A stretch of 64,000 nt of DNA from Deltaproteobacteria bacterium (GTDB lineage: Bacteria; Bdellovibrionota; FAC87; UBA2466), in the NCBI GenBank assembly GCA_016196825.1, contig JACPWY010000021.1, positions 1 through 64,000 on the forward strand, in the 5' to 3' direction. Made by a program: the position numbers and the translations under genes. Below, piece after piece: positions 63,166-64,000 of this stretch. The notes beneath the pieces were generated by a model. It was not told the DNA's origin and did not search any database. It saw only the letters and a program-made list of their open reading frames with translations. The stretch's first letter is position 1, and every line of letters begins with the position of its first letter.

Positions 63166-63594
63166 TCAGGGGGCCTTATTTGGCACCGGATTGTTGATCC
63201 GAATGCGATCCAAGACAGCATTCACGAACTTGGGAGAATCCTCATCGGCAAAGCTCTTCGCCAGTTCGATCATCTCATTGATGCTAACCGTGGCAGGGAT
63301 CTCATCGCAATAGAGGAGCTCAAAAACCCCCATTCTCAAGACATTTCTATCGACTCGCCCCATCCGATCGACACGCCAATGGCTCGCCGCCTCCTCGATC
63401 TTGGCGTCAATTTCCTTCAGGCGGTCCATGACGCCCTTGATCAGCCTCTCCACAAAGGCCGCCTCGGCGCCCTCGGATTCAAAATTCGCCCGAAAATAAT
63501 CCAGACCTGTATCCAGGGTTAGGTTCTTTTGCACGTCCAGCTGGTAGAGCACCTGAAGAGCCTGACTTCGGCTCGTGTGGCGGACGGTTTTCAT
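63166..63594 (-). CDS. nusB: Transcription antitermination factor NusB
   Basis: 142 residues. SRSQALQVLYQLDVQ near the N-terminus, then VERLIKGVMDRLKEID, RVDRNVLRMGVFELLYC and the final FVNAVLDRI form the NusB signature. It acts with NusA, NusE and NusG in rRNA antitermination. Its ATG overlaps the glyA stop as ATGA. Confidence 0.94.
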   Translation of the reverse strand: MKTVRHTSRSQALQVLYQLDVQKNLTLDTGLDYFRANFESEGAEAAFVERLIKGVMDRLKEIDAKIEEAASHWRVDRMGRVDRNVLRMGVFELLYCDEIPATVSINEMIELAKSFADEDSPKFVNAVLDRIRINNPVPNKAP

Positions 63595-64000
63595 AGGCTT
63601 CCGTATATCGGAAACCGGCCACAGACGTCAGCAACTTCCTTTCTTAGGACGGAAAGGCCCGTCTCGTCGGGGGCGGCCAGGGCCTTTGTGATCATCCCCG
63701 ACAACCACTTCATCTCCGCTTCGCCCAAGCCCCTCGCTGAAATCGAAGGAGTGCCAAGACGAATTCCGCTGGTCACAAACGGACTCTGAGTCTCAAACGG
63801 GACCGTGTTCTTATTCACCGTGAGCCCCACCTTATCGAGCCGTTCCTCGGCCCACTTACCGGTGAGCCCGTTCTTCCTGAGATCCACGAGCATCAGGTGG
63901 GTGTCCGTCCCACCACTCACCAGATCAAATCCCTGTTCGAGCAGCCCCTCCGCAAGCGCCTTCGCATTCTTAACGATACGGGCCTGGTAGGTCTTGAATT
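63591..64000 (-). CDS. glyA: Serine hydroxymethyltransferase (partial, C-terminal part)
   Basis: The frame stays open to the window edge, so this is the C-terminal 136 residues or so. The order FKTYQARIVKNAKALAEGL, SGGTDTHLMLVDLR, SPFVTSGIRLGTPSI and a final small domain is typical of GlyA. The enzyme converts serine to glycine and charges tetrahydrofolate with a one-carbon unit, using pyridoxal phosphate. It is the first visible gene of the operon with nusB and hflX. Confidence 0.93.
   Translation of the reverse strand, partial: FKTYQARIVKNAKALAEGLLEQGFDLVSGGTDTHLMLVDLRKNGLTGKWAEERLDKVGLTVNKNTVPFETQSPFVTSGIRLGTPSISARGLGEAEMKWLSGMITKALAAPDETGLSVLRKEVADVCGRFPIYGSL

Overview
This window comes from a Gram-negative bacterium of moderately high GC content. 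I infer a deltaproteobacterial-grade lineage, possibly Bdellovibrionota, but only from general resemblance: dense secreted and outer-membrane genes, c-type haem proteins, Tat substrates, many non-ATG starts and GTGA/ATGA gene overlaps. No rRNA, tRNA, CRISPR array, insertion sequence or prophage was seen.

Region 1 (1-14.7 kb) is an accessory, envelope-directed block. A plus-strand four-gene operon (2104-6661) encodes a haem-motif protein related to the DUF1588/DUF1585 class, a lipoprotein, a Tat-exported DUF1501/DUF1552-like protein and a lipoprotein with two CxxCH motifs. Two paralogous beta-barrel genes flank it. The second lies in a minus-strand operon with a CxxCH-bearing barrel, a YceI-like protein and a family 2 glycosyltransferase. 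Then come low-complexity secreted proteins, including one made of Asn-Gly-Leu triplets.

Region 2 (14.8-26.2 kb, minus strand) has recN, an Rsm22-like methyltransferase, two unknown envelope proteins (one a lipoprotein with HEARH), an exported M49 peptidase, an NtrC-type regulator with a 7TM-GAF histidine kinase, and a GT-C-like membrane transferase.

Region 3 (26.4-46.5 kb) is mostly conserved housekeeping. It holds a MinD/FlhG-like ATPase, a J-like/HTH fusion, a pseudouridine synthase and pgeF. A minus-strand operon carries glpX, a RatA-like protein, an unknown protein, ridA, a SurA-N-like protein and rimI. Next are dciA, the long operon rimP-nusA-infB-rbfA-truB-rpsO-pnp-M16 peptidase-dut, and a class A penicillin-binding protein. 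The PNPase has a large RGG-rich tail.

Region 4 (46.5-60.2 kb) is accessory: a small ribbon-helix-helix-like protein, a metallophosphatase-like lipoprotein, an unknown secreted protein, one intact 10.1-kb ORF for an exported protein of about 3379 residues, and a convergent outer-membrane barrel. The final 3.5 kb returns to housekeeping: glyA (partial), nusB, an unknown, hflX and a kinase-pyrophosphorylase.

A recurring feature is a -10-like hexamer 6-7 nt upstream of the start codon with no Shine-Dalgarno sequence, which suggests several leaderless mRNAs.
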